Shown: positions 23,665 to 36,363, counted from the first letter of the stretch. The stretch is DNA of 64,000 bases from Balaenoptera acutorostrata (GCF_949987535.1 NC_080067.1:8680001-8744000); one strand, 5' to 3'. Numbers and translations are program-made. Notes: generated by a model from the letters alone, not told the origin.

Positions 23665-24128
23665 AAACCCTACTTCAAGCAGCTGCAGGCCGAGGCCATC
23701 CGATATCAGCACTAGTATGTAGTGTTAGTATGTAGTATGAATTCAATAAATATTTGATGAGTGAATGAAAGGAAAAAGAAAGGAAAGAGGGAAGGGCCGG
23801 GAGGGAGGAAGAGTAATTCTGCCCAAGATCAGAGAACATACAAAGATTATTTAACATCATGAAAGTCTCTGATAAAACCTAAGGACATTATGTAAATGCC
23901 TAATGACATGAGACATGGACCCCCCCGTTTTTTCTCTGACTTTTCTGAGGCACCAAATCAAAATCAGTGTATCTTTTAGATGTTTTCTAATTCTTCACCT
24001 TTATCCCATAGTGTAAACAAAAGGCAATTTTGCATTTGCATGAGTGAGTCAACTTTTAGTGACAATTGTCTGGTGTATTTGCTGTGAATGTAGGGCCCAT
24101 ATGAACACCCACACAAAAGCACATCCGT
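23665..24128. other. Unclassified DNA with a purine-rich tract
   Basis: At 23765-23815 there is a strongly purine-rich run of GGAAA, GGGA and GGAGG units. Otherwise nothing is recognised. Confidence 0.5.
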
Positions 24129-24434
24129 CAGTCCTCAGTATCTGTGGGTCCTGGGTTTGTGGATTCAACCAACCACAGACTGAAAATATTGGGGAAATAT
24201 TCCAGAAAGTTCCAAGAGCAAAACTTACTTTTGCCACACCAGCAACTACTTACATAGCATTTACATTGTATTAGATATATAAGTAATCTAGAGATGATTT
24301 AAAGTATACAAGAGGATACACATAGGCTCTATGCAAATACTATGCCATTTTATAAAAAGGACTTGAGCATCGGCAGATTTTGGTATCAGAGGGGGTCCTG
24401 GAACCAATGTCCCTTGCACACCAATGGATGACTG
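24129..24434 (+). mobile_element. Tigger/MER2-type DNA transposon remnant
   Basis: The ends form an inverted repeat: 'cagtcctcagtatctgtggg' on the left and the complement of 'ccttgcacaccaatggatgactg' on the right. Internal text such as 'ggattcaaccaaccacagac', 'gaaaatattggg' and 'taatctagagatgatttaaagt' fits the short non-autonomous pogo/Tigger-derived elements of mammals. It has no coding capacity. Confidence 0.82.
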
Positions 24435-26039
24435 TGTACAGAGACAGAAGTAATCAGAAAAGGGAGCAAAGCAGAGCGGGGCACTGTCACGTGATGAACT
24501 GAGCAATATTGAGGAGAAGATGGGTATTTGGGCTCTAAAATTAGTCTAGGGTATTTTTACAGTTCACAATTTTTGTCTGCATAGACACAGTGAAGATGTC
24601 CTTCCCGCAATCAGAGAAAAAACATTTTATTTGCCGTTAACATTTGCCTAATGCATAGTGTCCATCGCCATTAAGAAAAGTTGGCCAGGTAGAGTTAGTT
24701 TAGACTGAATTCTTTGGGGGAGGAGGAAACCTGGATTATTCCAGTAGTGAGGTAATTTAAAATCCATAATAAATAAAGTAATGAGATTTTCAGAAAATCA
24801 CTTAAGCAGAAAAAATGGTATGAAGTTACTAAATCTGTAGCAGAATAAGGGTTCTTTAAAAGTCTTAGCTCTTATTTTATTGAACAGTAATTTCATGTTT
24901 ATTTTCTAATAAAAATAAAAGATCTATCTTTCTGGTTTTGACTAAAATCTAAATATTTTCTGTTACTTGTATAAATTTACTGCTGAAATTTTAGTGTTGA
25001 GAATCTGCATAGCATTGCACATTAAATGGATATTGATCTAACCTTAGAAATAAAAAATAATACCCATTAAATTAATCAATAAGGATTTAATTCCTGATGA
25101 ACTCAGCAGCCTAAGGTGGGGTATTTGTTTGCTTTTCCCCTTTCCAAGTAAACTATTTCATGTTATAGGAAATAATCCAACATTTAAAAGATTATACTGG
25201 GGGAAAAACAGCATTGGTGAAAGCTGCAGTTTGTAATTGCAAAGTTAATTATCTTTCCTAAACCATCAGTTGTCACTTAGAGAGACCAGATTCTTGCAGA
25301 CTCTCCTGGGATTTCCTTTATTTCATTCCTAATGGCTTGGGACCCACCATTTTGCTGTCTCTGAACATTTGGTCACTGAATGCACCATTTATGGAGTATT
25401 GTTTAATTAAGGACAAATTAAGAGAACTGTGCACAGAATTTAATTTCACAGACTCTGTAAATTCTTTTAAAGGGGATACTAACTATAGGCATGATAAGTT
25501 TTCATTATCCACTGCTTCTATAAGGTATTGACAATTTATTGTTTGCCACAGTTCCAAGTTTTGTTTACTCTTCAGGGGATTTTGTTGGCACCGTATTTTT
25601 GTGTTTCACAGAAATCCTATGGAGGCATCCGGCTCCTCATTAACCCCTTCGGTTCTGAATCAACCCAGATGCAGAAGACCACATGCTTGGAAGATTGCAT
25701 TTGACTTTTGTAAAGACTAGTGATTTATGGCAAGGGTCAAATAAAAACCGACATCATTAGAACATGTGCTTAATGTTCTAGATCTTGGGATATAAAGTAT
25801 TTCAAGTGGATAGTCATTCCTTTATTCTTTCATTTGCTAAATATTTACTGAGTGCCTGCTATGCACCAGGAAATATTCTAATGAAGAATGTACCATTTAC
25901 TAAGAAGTAGAGGAGTTAAATATTTTGCTTTAAAAATTTTTGAGAATAGATTTTACCAAGATCCCCACTGCATCCTCTGAGAAGTCAAGTACTAATAATA
26001 AGTTTTTTCTACTGGCGTTTTGATAGAATAATTCTGTAT
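24435..26039. other. Unclassified non-coding DNA
   Basis: AT-rich, with no gene recognised. Near 25818-25890 'tttactgagtgcctgctatgc' looks like a worn piece of an ancient repeat. Confidence 0.4.
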
Positions 26040-26165
26040 TTGATATGAAGTGGAATCTTAGAGATCTTATTATCCAAACTCCCATATGTTACTAATGAGT
26101 AATTTGAGTCACAGAGAGGTTCTTTTACCTGTCCAAGTTCATTCAACACATTAGTATCACTTACC
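26040..26165 (-). mobile_element. MIR SINE fragment
   Basis: 'gtaatttgagtcacagagagg' and 'tacctgtccaagttcattcaac' correspond to the reverse complement of the MIR core. It is short and diverged. Confidence 0.6.
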
Positions 26166-26224
26166 AGATACTTCAATCCTCATGTATAAAATTATTTTAA
26201 AATAACTATAATTATAATTATAAA

Positions 26225-26690
26225 TATCTGTAATGGTAAGGCTCTTATATTTGCATGTAACAGAAGCTCAAGCCAAACTCTACTAAGCTGAATTTATTAT
26301 AAGAATATAGAAGCTTCAGGACAAATCGACACCAGGAATCTGATCATCAGGGTTTTGGGCAATCTTACAGCTGTGCCCCTTTGGACAGCTCCTTTATTCT
26401 TCTCTCCCCCTGCAGATATTTTAATTTTTTTCTCCTGTCCATTTGGAAAACATGGCTGCCAATAGTTCCTACATTTACGGGTTATATTCTAGCAACTCAG
26501 AGACATACACTCTCCTTCTGTTCCAATTCAAAATTCCCAGGAAGGCACTCGTTGGTAAAACTTGAGACCAAGGATCATCCTGAACCAATCCATTATGGCC
26601 AACTAGGAAAGATGTCTTGAGGGCACTGTGATTAACTCTATGTCAGAGGTTCAACTGTGGATCAGTCCGCTAATAAGGGAGTCCAACAAG
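26225..26690. repeat. Old interspersed repeat, family not resolved
   Basis: The passage from 'taaggctcttatatttgcatg' through 'gctgaatttattataag' to 'gatcatcctgaaccaatcc' has the feel of an ancient mammalian LTR or DNA repeat. I cannot name it. Confidence 0.35.
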
Positions 26691-26784
26691 AGAGTATAGG
26701 GGGGAGTGGGGGCGGGATTGGGGAAGTGGGGAGACCCTCTTTTGAACGTAGGTGCTCCTACTAAAGTCATAGGAGCTCTATTCT

Positions 26785-27290
26785 AAGAATTGAAAGCAAC
26801 ACAAATGCCCTTCAACAATAAAATGGCTAAATATATTGTGATGTTTTTATATAATGGTATACTACACAGCAATAGAAAATTAATGAATTGCAGCTACACA
26901 CAATCATATACATCAGTTTCACAAACATACTTCAGAAACATAATTTTTGTATGTGAGAAAAACCACAGGCAAAAAATTTACACTGTATTATTCCTTTTAT
27001 GTAAAATTTAAAAAATAGACAAAGCTAGTGTTTAGTAATTCATACTCAAGCAGAGAAACTATTAATAAAAGCAAGAAAAAAGTAGTGAAAAATCAGGATT
27101 ATCTTTGGGTAGAATGATAAAATGATTATTGAGAGGGCCCATAAGGAAGGTTTTGGGGATCTGGCAATGTTTTATTTTTTGAACTGGAAGGAGTGACATG
27201 GGTATTCACTTCATAGGGATTCACTGAGCTATACATTTATGTTCTGTGTACTTTTTATAAGGGAATTATGATTCGTAATAGAAAATAAGA
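26785..27290 (+). mobile_element. Old LINE-1 (L1M-type) 3' fragment
   Basis: 'gcaacacaaatgcccttcaac' followed by 'aaatggctaaatatattgtg' and 'ggtatactacacagcaatag' is the decayed C-terminal ORF2 text of an ancient L1. The 3'UTR, with 'ttcacttcatagggattcactg' and 'ctatacatttatgttctgtg', follows. It is much more diverged than the L1s at 2042 and 15831. Confidence 0.72.
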
Positions 27291-29210
27291 CAAATTTTCT
27301 AAGAAAGGGTCTTGGCCCATGCACGCTCCCCCCAATCCAGAGATATTATCAAAGAAATGGAGGGACAACAGAACTCCACATCATTTTATGGCTCTAAGAG
27401 TGGAAGAGGCTTAAGTTTTATTCCTGCTCTAGTTTTCTAGGTGTTCCCAGGTGTCATCAGAATGTCCTCTTGCTAATAGATCAGGAGCCTAGGGAAGGGG
27501 CGTTTGCCCTGTTTGCTTGGATGAACTGGCCTGAGCAGCCCTGCGGAGGCCTCTTGTGCCACCTCTGGTCATGGGAGAGCATGGAATGACCGTCTTGTGG
27601 AACCAGGACGTCATCCTGGGAGACAGCCCACCTGAAGGGCACACGTGGTAAGGACGTTGGAAAATGCAGCAATGAGAGAGCAGATGCGAGATTCTAGTTC
27701 AGAGGAGGGAGGATGATTAAGTCTTCAACCGAGAAAATTTGTCTTAACAGATTCCCTGTCTCTGCTGCTTCTGGACTATAGTTAGAATACAGAATCTTAG
27801 TGAAGCTTGGAGTCCTGGGCTTCGAATCGGCCCCTTGATATTTCACAAACCCACATCCTCACAACTCTTAATCCTCAGGGTTCACGAGACCCACAGACCC
27901 CTCTGGACTCCTGGAAATCAGGGAATTTTTTTTAGACTGTAGGGTACCCTTTCCTCAAAATCTAAACTTCTCAATGGATATGAGCTTTTGAAGGAAACAC
28001 CCTGGTAGTATATTGTAAACATCCTTAGCATCAAAGCATAGAGTATAGGACCTACTTGAACAGAAGAATAGAGAAAAGTACAGGCAAACCAACAATAACA
28101 ACAGAAAACAACATCAAAATTATAACTTTAATATCCACAAATGAGACCTTTATATAAACTCATATAAAGTAGTTAGAATTGGCTGATAGCAACAAGACTT
28201 GACGTGATAGTTGAAACAAGTGGAAAGTTGCTATTTTAGTTTGTAATAAGTCATAGAAAAAGACAGTTTCTAGCACGGGCTCAGCAGTTGTACATTGTCA
28301 GGGTTTGTAAATGTATTAACTTTGTCCATATAGTCACAATGTGGTTACTACATATTAGCTGTCACAACCTCATTCAAGGCAGCAAGAAGGAAAAAGTGGT
28401 GGGAGTGACACCATCCCTTCTGTAAAGAAAGGAAAATCTTCCCAAGACACGGCCAGTGGATCTCTGCTTACAAAACTCCTTATTCAAAGCCAAGTTCACT
28501 CTTAACTGAAATGAAGGCTTGAGACATGAACATTTAATCAGGTTTATAGTACCCCAGTTGCCAAGAAAGAATAGTGAATTGGATGAGGAGTAAATAACCA
28601 AGAATATCAACAGCATTGGTGTAGCCTCTTATTACTTATAAAAACAGTTTCACAGCAAAGGATGATCCCTGTGGGGACAGACTTATTTAGGAGCGCTTTT
28701 TAAAAAGTAACTAAAAGCAACCCCAATCTAAACAGTATCAGAAGCAATAGTTTACCTTATTAGAGACAAATTTTGGAAAGACCCATAAGTTTAAATGAGT
28801 CATATTCCTACCTAAAACACTGAATTTGTTAATATGCATTTGTTTGTTTTAATTTACTTTGTTTGAATAATGTTTATATAACTTGTATGTTTTCAAGGCA
28901 AAACTGGGATAGAGGAGGAGGAAAACATTTAAAAGTACCTCCAATTCCTTCTGGTCCCATTTCCTATTTTCATCTATTAATAATCCCACATAGTTTTCAC
29001 TATATGGAATCCGGAAGTTCTGGCATCATTATAATATATGAGCATTTCTTTGCTACTGTAGCAACCAGTTCTTAACAATTTTTTCCCCAAACTGCAAAAA
29101 TCTTTCTTTTGTACAGATAGTGCTATTCTTTACAAAGTCAACATCTGGTCACCAGTCCTTCATTCACCAGAAAAAGAGATAAATATACTCATTAAAGAAA
29201 AAAAAAAAAA
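27291..29210. other. Unclassified non-coding DNA
   Basis: About 1.9 kb without a recognisable repeat, gene or RNA. I could not tell from one sequence whether any part is conserved. Confidence 0.4.
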
Positions 29211-29212
29211 AG

Positions 29213-29215
<3 letters not shown>

Positions 29216-29247
<32 letters not shown>

Positions 29248-29264
29248 CTGTGTGTGTGTGTGTC
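29216..29264. repeat. (TG)n microsatellite, interrupted
   Basis: About fourteen TG units, then 'tacc', then a second TG run of about nine units. It is preceded by a 14-base A run. Confidence 0.95.
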
Positions 29265-29404
29265 TACACATAAAGTGGGATCAAGACAGATTTTATAAAA
29301 GACTGGATCACTGAACATAGAGCACAGGACAAATTCTTGCAATTTGCATTTCTACCATCACAGAAGAAATAAGAGTGTATACATTTGGGTATGGGAAATA
29401 AAAA

Positions 29405-29440
29405 ATAATAAATCAATAGATAGATAGATAGGTAGATAAA
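29405..29440. repeat. (GATA)n-like microsatellite
   Basis: Short run of 'agat' units interrupted by 'aggt'. Confidence 0.75.
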
Positions 29441-30414
29441 ACTCTGATATGTACCCTCAGATTTGTAGATGTGCACACTTGGATTTGTAGCCAGTCAAGA
29501 GGGTTTTGTATTATCATACTTCATAAAGAATCCCCTAGCCATGAACTAACTGCTAAAATATTTAGATATGATTGAGTGTATATAGAGGGAGGGAAAGGGG
29601 AGAAAAGAAGAGGGTGTGACAGGGAAGAGAGGGAGGACTTGGAGGGGAAAGACTAAAGAGCTTAGACATGAAATGTCATCTGAATCATAGCTAATGTATT
29701 GCTCACCCAACACTCAAATGCTATAGAAAAATTATACCAAATCCAAAACCTGTCAAATGAGATTTACGAACACAGTTCAGAAGTTATCCCCCATTGGGTA
29801 ACTGTCTATAATCTTGCAACAAACCCCGTAAGTGTTCACCGTAGTTATTCCATATGCTAAGGGTAGCATAACATTTCAGAGCTGTCAGTTTTAATTTCGG
29901 CTTTATTAATTTTACCATAAACCTACAGATGTATATTTCAGAAGGCATATATCACAAAGATCATAAACTCCCACAAAGAAGCTGGTGATAGTTATAGGTT
30001 ATGTCACAGGTTTGATGGATATTAGATTCATCAAGGGAATAGTAAGAGAAGGTTTAATGTATATGTCAAAGCACGCATGGAGAAAATAGCCTGTCCACAA
30101 ATTGGCAGTCAGGACATGTTCTAGTGATTAAAAATACTGTGGTGAGGAGTTTCTTTTTAAAATTAACAACACATTGTGTTACAAAAATGTGGGCTTTAAA
30201 GCAAACCTAGGAGCTTGTGATGAAGGGTTTATTTTTTTTTTAAAGAAAACTTTTTATTTCTAAAAGTACTGCTTCTTACATCAATATTTCTCAGTAACTT
30301 GATTATTTTTTGAGAACTGGAATCAAAATTTTTATAGTGTATTAGCAAACATCTTTCTATCACTGATTGGTTTATGTCTGTGGACTTTAAATTGTATACA
30401 CTGAAAAATATTGT
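29441..30414. other. Unclassified non-coding DNA
   Basis: Contains a purine-rich stretch at 29584-29650. Nothing else is recognised. Confidence 0.4.
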
Positions 30415-31065
30415 GGTAAATTAAAGACGGCTGCACATTTTTTGCCACTCATCCCATTGAAAGATAGAATCTATTTCCCTCCCCTTGAATCTGGGGTGAC
30501 TTTGGGACTTGTTTTGTCCAGTGGAATGTGGTAGGAATCACTCTATTCTCATGGATGAGCCTTAAGATATTAGCTCTATGGTAATCTTAAAATAGGTTCA
30601 CCTATGGAAAGGCAGTCATGAAAAATTTTTAAATCTCAAAGATGACCCACTGTTAGTTGCTGGACCCTTTGATTACTATGACATAATAATTTAGAACCCT
30701 AGGGCTCTCACCGTTACCTCTTAGCATAGCCACAGCTACCACGTAAGAAGCCCAACCACTGTGACATCTCCATGCTGAAAGGAAGCCCAAGTCACTTGGA
30801 AAGAGAGAAGCTATCTGGAGGAGAACTGCAGTGCCAGATGCATGAGAAACTTTCTTATATCTTCCAGCCTAGGCTTATCAGTAGCTGAATGCAGCTAAAT
30901 GAATGGCTTCTTTAGCTGACACCATGTAGCAAAGGTACTACCCAGAAGTGCACTGTCCAAATTCCTAATTCACAAGACAATGAAAAATAATAAATTGTTT
31001 TTCTTTTAAGCTACTATGTCTTGAGGCAGAGTGTAGTAAGACAACAGATAACCTACACAGTTTAT
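30415..31065 (+). repeat. LTR-like ancient repeat, family not resolved
   Basis: It follows the outline of an old mammalian LTR repeat: 'gacttgttttgtccagtgg', a centre with 'gcccaagtcacttggaaag', and an end 'ttttaagctactatgtcttg' (compare 'ttaagccactgagatttgg' in the family). The segment 30574-30705 also resembles 32127-32249. No open frame is kept. Confidence 0.5.
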
Positions 31066-31295
31066 GCGTATGGTGTATGCTCACGTGTAACTATATATAA
31101 TACAAGCACATGCATATTTGTAATTTAGAGAGAAGTGACGTGAAATGAAACTTTTGATAAGAGATTACTTTTGTATATTCATAAAAAACTAATAAGCATG
31201 GATATATTGGAAAATGGGCACAAGGTGGAGAGGAAACACAAATAAGAGACTTGTCATTATGTACTTTTTTAAAATATATATTTTTTCTAGGTGAA
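31066..31295. other. Short unclassified spacer
   Basis: AT-rich, with nothing recognised. It ends in the target region of the following L1 fragment. Confidence 0.5.
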
Positions 31296-31460
31296 TTTTT
31301 TTTAACATCTTTATTGGAGTATAATTGCTTTACAATGGTGTGTTAGTTTCTGCTGTATAACAAAGTGAATCAGCTATACGTATACATATATCCCCATATC
31401 CCCTGCCTCTTGCGTCTCCCTCCCACTCTCCCTATCCCACCCCTCTAGGTGGACACAAAG
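31296..31460 (-). mobile_element. LINE-1 3' end fragment, antisense
   Basis: On the plus strand it begins with a T run and 'aacatctttattggagtata', the reverse complement of the whale/artiodactyl L1 3' end. It continues through the 3'UTR to 'ctctaggtggacacaaag', where it is truncated. The same end occurs at 54328. Confidence 0.88.
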
Positions 31461-31481
31461 TATAAAAATATTTTTAAACAA

Positions 31482-31492
31482 TGTGATCGTAT
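31482..31492. repeat. SINE target-site duplication, left copy
   Basis: 'tgtgatcgtat', repeated exactly at 31847-31857. Confidence 0.92.
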
Positions 31493-31846
31493 TTTTTAAA
31501 ATTAAGTTATTTATTATTTATGTTTGGCTGTGTTTGGTCTTCGTTGCTGAGCGTGGGCTTTCTCTAATTGCAGTGAGTGGGTGCTACTCTTCATTGCGGT
31601 GCGTGGGCTTCTCATTGTGATGGCTTCTCTTGTTGCAGAGCACGGGCTCTAGGAGCGCGGGCTCCAGTAGTTGTGGCACGCGGGCTTAGTAGTTGTGGCT
31701 CACGGGCTCTAGAGTGCAGGCTCAGTAGTTGTGGGACAGGGGCTTAGTTGCTCCATGGCATGTGGGATCTTCCCAGATCAGGGCTCGAATCCGTGCCCCC
31801 TGCATTGGCAGGTGGATTCTTAACCACTGCACCACCAGGGAAGTCC
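31493..31846 (-). mobile_element. CHR-type tRNA-derived SINE, long form
   Basis: On the minus strand it reads from the tRNA-like head (plus-strand end 'ccaccagggaagtcc') to an A-rich tail (plus-strand start 'ttttttaaaattaag'). The complement carries a promoter B box near 31785-31797 and an A box near 31830-31842. The body includes several 'gcgggctcagtagttgtgg'-like units, characteristic of the longer CHR SINEs of whales, hippos and ruminants. The 11-bp duplication is exact, marking an L1-mediated insertion. Confidence 0.92.
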
Positions 31847-31857
31847 TGTGATCGTAT
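31847..31857. repeat. SINE target-site duplication, right copy
   Basis: Exact partner of 31482-31492. Confidence 0.92.
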
Positions 31858-31902
31858 CTTATCCATTTAAAATTTTAAAACTAAAATTTAAAAATAACTA
31901 CT

Positions 31903-31967
31903 CAGGAGAGAGAGAGAAAGAGAAAGAGAGGCTGACAGATAGAGACAGAGAAACAGAGAGGGGTGGG

Positions 31968-31996
<29 letters not shown>
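31903..31996. repeat. (GA)n-rich tract
   Basis: Long purine run of GA units with CAGAT interruptions, almost free of pyrimidines on the plus strand. Confidence 0.93.
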
Positions 31997-31999
<3 letters not shown>

Positions 32000-32852
32000 G
32001 AAGACTGTGGTTTGAATGCTATGTACTTTTAGTTAATTAACTTGCCAAGTAGGACTCTTCCAAATATGGCTTGGCTTTGGAAAGACTTCTTTCAGGGATT
32101 ATATTTTAAGTAGCCTGGATGCCAGCCCTATGGAAGTCTTCACATAGGCTCATCAACCGAAGCGCTACCATGAAAAAGTGTTAAATCTCAAATATGGACC
32201 ATTGATGGATACTTTGATTATTGTTACCTAACGATAGCTCCCCAGGGCCAAGAAAGGTAAACCTATTCATTTTAGATACAATGTTGAAACTGAACATCTT
32301 TGCTCAAAAGAAGCCTCAATGTTACTTTGTAAGTAAACTTCATTTTTACCAAAGATCCATATAAATCTCCTAAAATCTATAAACAATTAATTTAATATTG
32401 CAATGGTCCAAACAAGAAGCCCTTTTTACTCAATAGACATTTGTAAGGGGTGTGTGTGTGTTTGTGTACAGGAATGCAGTTATCTTCATTGAGTCTGATT
32501 TTTAGTAAGTATACTGTTGACTTGAGCATTTCTTCAAAGAAAAAAAAGATAGATTTTTAACTGGATTTTTATCAGAAATCATCTTGAGCTCCTTCTCAGT
32601 CACAAAACTGAACATATTTCTATCCTAGGATCTTTGCTATGTCCCATGCAAAACATAGTATCGTAATGATAAAGTATGCAATTCAATTCATAAGCATTTT
32701 TTAATGAAATGGCTGAAACAGCTTCTTAGTAAAATAAACTCTAGTTTATTTTAATGATTACTATGCTAATTATTAAAACAAACTGGTCAGAGTATTCAGT
32801 TAGTACTGCACTGCAAAACTGGATGTGAATATGACATAAGAAGGCACATCCT
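31997..32852. other. Unclassified DNA with a segment related to 30574-30705
   Basis: The part 32127-32249 resembles 30574-30705. The remainder shows nothing recognisable apart from a short TG run at 32449-32464. Confidence 0.45.
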
Positions 32853-32970
32853 GGGACTTCCCCGGCGGTCCAGTGGTTAAGACTCCATGTTTCCACTGCA
32901 GGGTGTATGGGTTCAATCCCTGGTTGGGGAACTAGGATACCACATGCCATGTGGTGCAGCCAAAAATAAA
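32853..32970 (+). mobile_element. CHR-1-type tRNA-derived SINE
   Basis: It opens 'gggacttccccggcggtcca' and carries an A box at about 32866-32877 and a good B box (GGTTCAATCC) at 32910-32919. It ends 'gtggtgcagccaaaaataaa'. The short form without the extended body is the CHR-1 type found in whales, hippos and ruminants. RNA polymerase III would start at its first bases. Confidence 0.9.
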
Positions 32971-33296
32971 TTATCACGCTATATCCAAGAAGGTATATTC
33001 CTCCCCTTATAAAACTTTCATTCTCAGGAGAGATTCACTGACTCACAGCCAGAGGAAAAGATATTCCTATATTCCTGCATCCATATTGTCTTAATAATTA
33101 TTTTAAAATATTATTTCAATGTTCTAATTTGTTAAGGGTTTGAAAATTAAGAACAAAGTATTTGAAGAAAATTTACCTTTCCATAACAAGCAAGCAATCA
33201 AAAGAGTGAGTGCACATGTACACAAAGACACACACACACGAAACTTTTAACAGCATGGTCTTTTTGTTTTTTTTACTTTGAATAGAATGTTGGACC
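32971..33296. other. Unclassified non-coding DNA
   Basis: Contains a short CA run near 33228-33239. Nothing else is recognised. Confidence 0.45.
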
Positions 33297-33297
33297 T

Positions 33298-33344
<47 letters not shown>
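33297..33344. repeat. (TTTA)12 microsatellite
   Basis: Twelve perfect TTTA units. The right flank shows no SINE or L1 body to which it could be the tail. Confidence 0.96.
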
Positions 33345-35499
33345 CTACCATCTGGTACCTTGTTTGATTGTGCTTGCCATCTAATGCCTCTTCCAACTTC
33401 ATGAGAAGAAATACACCAGGGGTGGGTGCTACTGCTTCAGCCCCAGCCTCAGACTGAAAACATGCAGAACAGATCCAAGACCAGCTCAAAGCAAAACACC
33501 AAACCTAGCTGGACCTATAGCCAGATCCACCTACCAAAGCTCAGCCTAGAGATCCCAACTTCAGCTGGCCCACAGTCAGGTGAGAAATGAGTGGTTATAA
33601 TGTCTGCTGCTATGATTGTGTGAATATCTGCTACGTGGCAATACCTGACCGATATAATTTCTTAGAAGATTTTGGGAGAAAGGGATAAGTGGATTTTTGA
33701 AGAGCATTTGCTAAATACTCTCTGTGTACACTGGGATTTCTGGCTCTACTAAGCAAACACTAGACAGAGAGAAAATATAGAGGGGAATTGATATAAACAC
33801 CTGATTTTCTAAAAAAATCTGACTGGGTCCAGTGTCAGGGGTAGGACAAACAAGTTTAGAAAACAAGCAAAAGGAAAATCACCATGGAAAGATGGACACC
33901 ATTCCATTACACCTCATCAGTAGCTAAGACTGTGATGTTAATCATAAAAATAGAGTTACTTACATTTATATTACCCTTTAGCAAAAAAAAAAAAAAAACA
34001 GAAAAATCTATCTGGTATATGATAGTACTTTTTGTCATTTGACCCTCACAATATGCAAATGAAGAAAACAGAGAAGGTATTTTTTTTGTCTTCATTTCAT
34101 AAATTAGAAAAACAAAGCTCAGAAAAGTTAAATGCCTCATCTGGTGTAAAAACTTGACTCCAAGTCTTTTTTTTCCTGAGACCTGGCTCTTTCACAGCAA
34201 TGTTTTTCATCACATTTTTATCAGGAAAAGAAAAAAGGTCTTATCCCAACCTGGAATTCAATAGAGTACCTTGCCTAAGAACCATAAAATGCTGCAAAGC
34301 ATTAGCAGTACTTATCTAAGGACCTTGTCTGTATGCTGCTTTGGGTTCATTTGGTTTTGTCTGTGGTACAAATGTGTCATTCAGGTCAATCATTCACTCT
34401 CCTTAGTGGTTGGCCTCCTACCTAATGTTGCTGACTGAAGCTGAGTCCTATCAATGGATGAAGTCAGAAATTGGGGGGAAAAAAGGCATAGTGTTGGCTC
34501 CTATGTAATGGATTAAGCAGAAGCAAAATGCCAACAGTAATTAAAAATATATCTTGGTCCTAGGTTGATATTTAGTGTCTTGTCCATTAGCTTACTGGCT
34601 TGAGAGTTCATAGCCTTTGTGGTCATACCATTTGAGGGTTTTGATTTGGGTATTGTGGTCAACTGCATTGTCAGCACTCATTGGGGCTATTAATAGCAAA
34701 ACCTAAAAAGTTCTATTGTATTAGATTTTCTTGTTTTGGTGTATTTTTCCATGGGAATAACAGAATCACTGCCTTTCTCATTAAAAAAAAATATTCTATG
34801 CCGATATTCCATTAGCCAAACACATCATTAGTTGCTCATCTAGTTTTAGCACTAGGGTGTTCTCAGAATAAAACCAAGTATTTTATTCTACAAACAAATA
34901 TCACCTACTATATGCCAGGCATTTTGATACAGGTTAAATAATACAAAATTCCAAAAACTTTCCTTTGGCTGGGCTATTTGCTAATTTTTATGATAAGAAA
35001 ATTATTAAAACTCCCTAGTCCACTTAAATAAATTAAATTCATCTGTTTGATGATTAGTTTATTCAAGACACTTGTAAACCACCTCCTATGAGAAAAATGT
35101 TCTAGGAGCTCATTAAGGGATATTCTCCAATTAAAATGTGTGAGCAGAAATGGGAGACATGATATGCATGTATGTAATGCATGTATGCACCCCTCTCCTC
35201 CTCACCCCATGAAGTAAGTACACTGCTTTTAGTTCACCTGAGGGGGTCTTTGGATTGTGTGGCTGCTAGAACAACCTTCACAAGACCACTCTCTCCACAA
35301 TCCGCCCCCACCCCCAGATTCTGCTGCAGACACTTGACCTACTGCAGATCCATGGGAACATTGGAAAAAGGAGCTCTCCATCCCACTTGTGCCACCTCTT
35401 CACCTGGCTCCAAAGGCAATAGTTCCCATGCCCTGATCTTCCCCAGTTTCTCCATCAAAATGACCTCAAGTTTAACCAACATCTCTGTGATATGGTGCT
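33345..35499. other. Unclassified non-coding DNA
   Basis: About 2.1 kb with no gene. A worn ancient repeat may lie at 34880-34940 ('caaacaaatatcacctactatatgccaggc'). No other family is recognised. Confidence 0.4.
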
Positions 35500-35519
35500 A
35501 TAATAAGAAATACATATAT

Positions 35520-36300
35520 ATTTTGGTTTCTGTTCCCAGCTCCTGGCCAGAGCTCCTAAAACCTTTTATAATTTCCTGTGATAAAGGTGCTAGATGCATC
35601 TTTTGTTCTAATAGTTGATCTTTGACCCCAGTTGCTGACACAGACCTCCTAAATCCTTTGGAATTTCCTGGGTGGTAGGAAGGGTCTTTTATTCGAATGA
35701 CCCTTGGTGGGCTCCTGGATGGGGGCTGGTCACCAGAAAAACCAAGTCAAGATTAGAAGCTTGGACTTTCATTCCTACCCCCCATCCTCCAAGGAGGAGA
35801 GAAGGGCTGGACACTGAGTTAATAATTGATCAGAGCTACATAATGAAGCCTCCATAAAAAACCCTGAATTACAGGGTTCAGAGGACTTCTAGGTTGGTGG
35901 ACTCGTGGAGGTATTGAGAGGATGGCTTGCCTGGAGAGGACATGGACATTCCACCCCATCCCACATACCTCATAAGCTGTATCCTCTTATAATAAATGGT
36001 AATCTAGTAAATAAACTGTTTTCCTGAGTCCTGTGAGCCATTCTAGCAAATTATTGAACACAGGAGGGGGTCATGGGAACCCTGAATTATAGCCACTCGG
36101 TCAGAAATACAGGTGACAACCTGGGACTAGCAAGTGGCATCTGATGTGGGGACAGTCTTGTGGGACTGAATCCTTACCATGTAAGATTCGATGCTAACAC
36201 CATGTAGATACTGTTAGAACTGAACTAAGTTGTAGGACAGACAGCTGGCATCAGAGACTTGGTCAGTATGGATAAAATCCCACACATCTGGTGACATAAG
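35520..36300 (+). mobile_element. LTR-like endogenous retrovirus relic
   Basis: The block has LTR layout. A promoter-side region ends in 'cataatgaagcctccataaa' (a TATA-like CATAAAA is nearby). An AATAAA signal sits at 35991-35996. A U5-like region with 'gtaaactgttttcctgagtcc' and 'ctgtgagccattctagcaaatt' follows. Text beyond about 36070 ('ggagggggtcatgggaaccc', 'tacaggtgacaacctggg') belongs to the same family. No viral genes are present. Exact ends and family are not resolved. Confidence 0.62.
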
Positions 36301-36363
36301 TTAGTGGAATAGTAGAAGAAAACAGTGCATTTTCCTTTGTATCCCTTCCCTCTCTTGTCTAGG

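Noticed and set aside
31493..31846. Repeated 'gtagttgtgg' units as a minisatellite
   Set aside because: They are the normal body of the long CHR SINE, shown by its head, promoter boxes and exact duplications.
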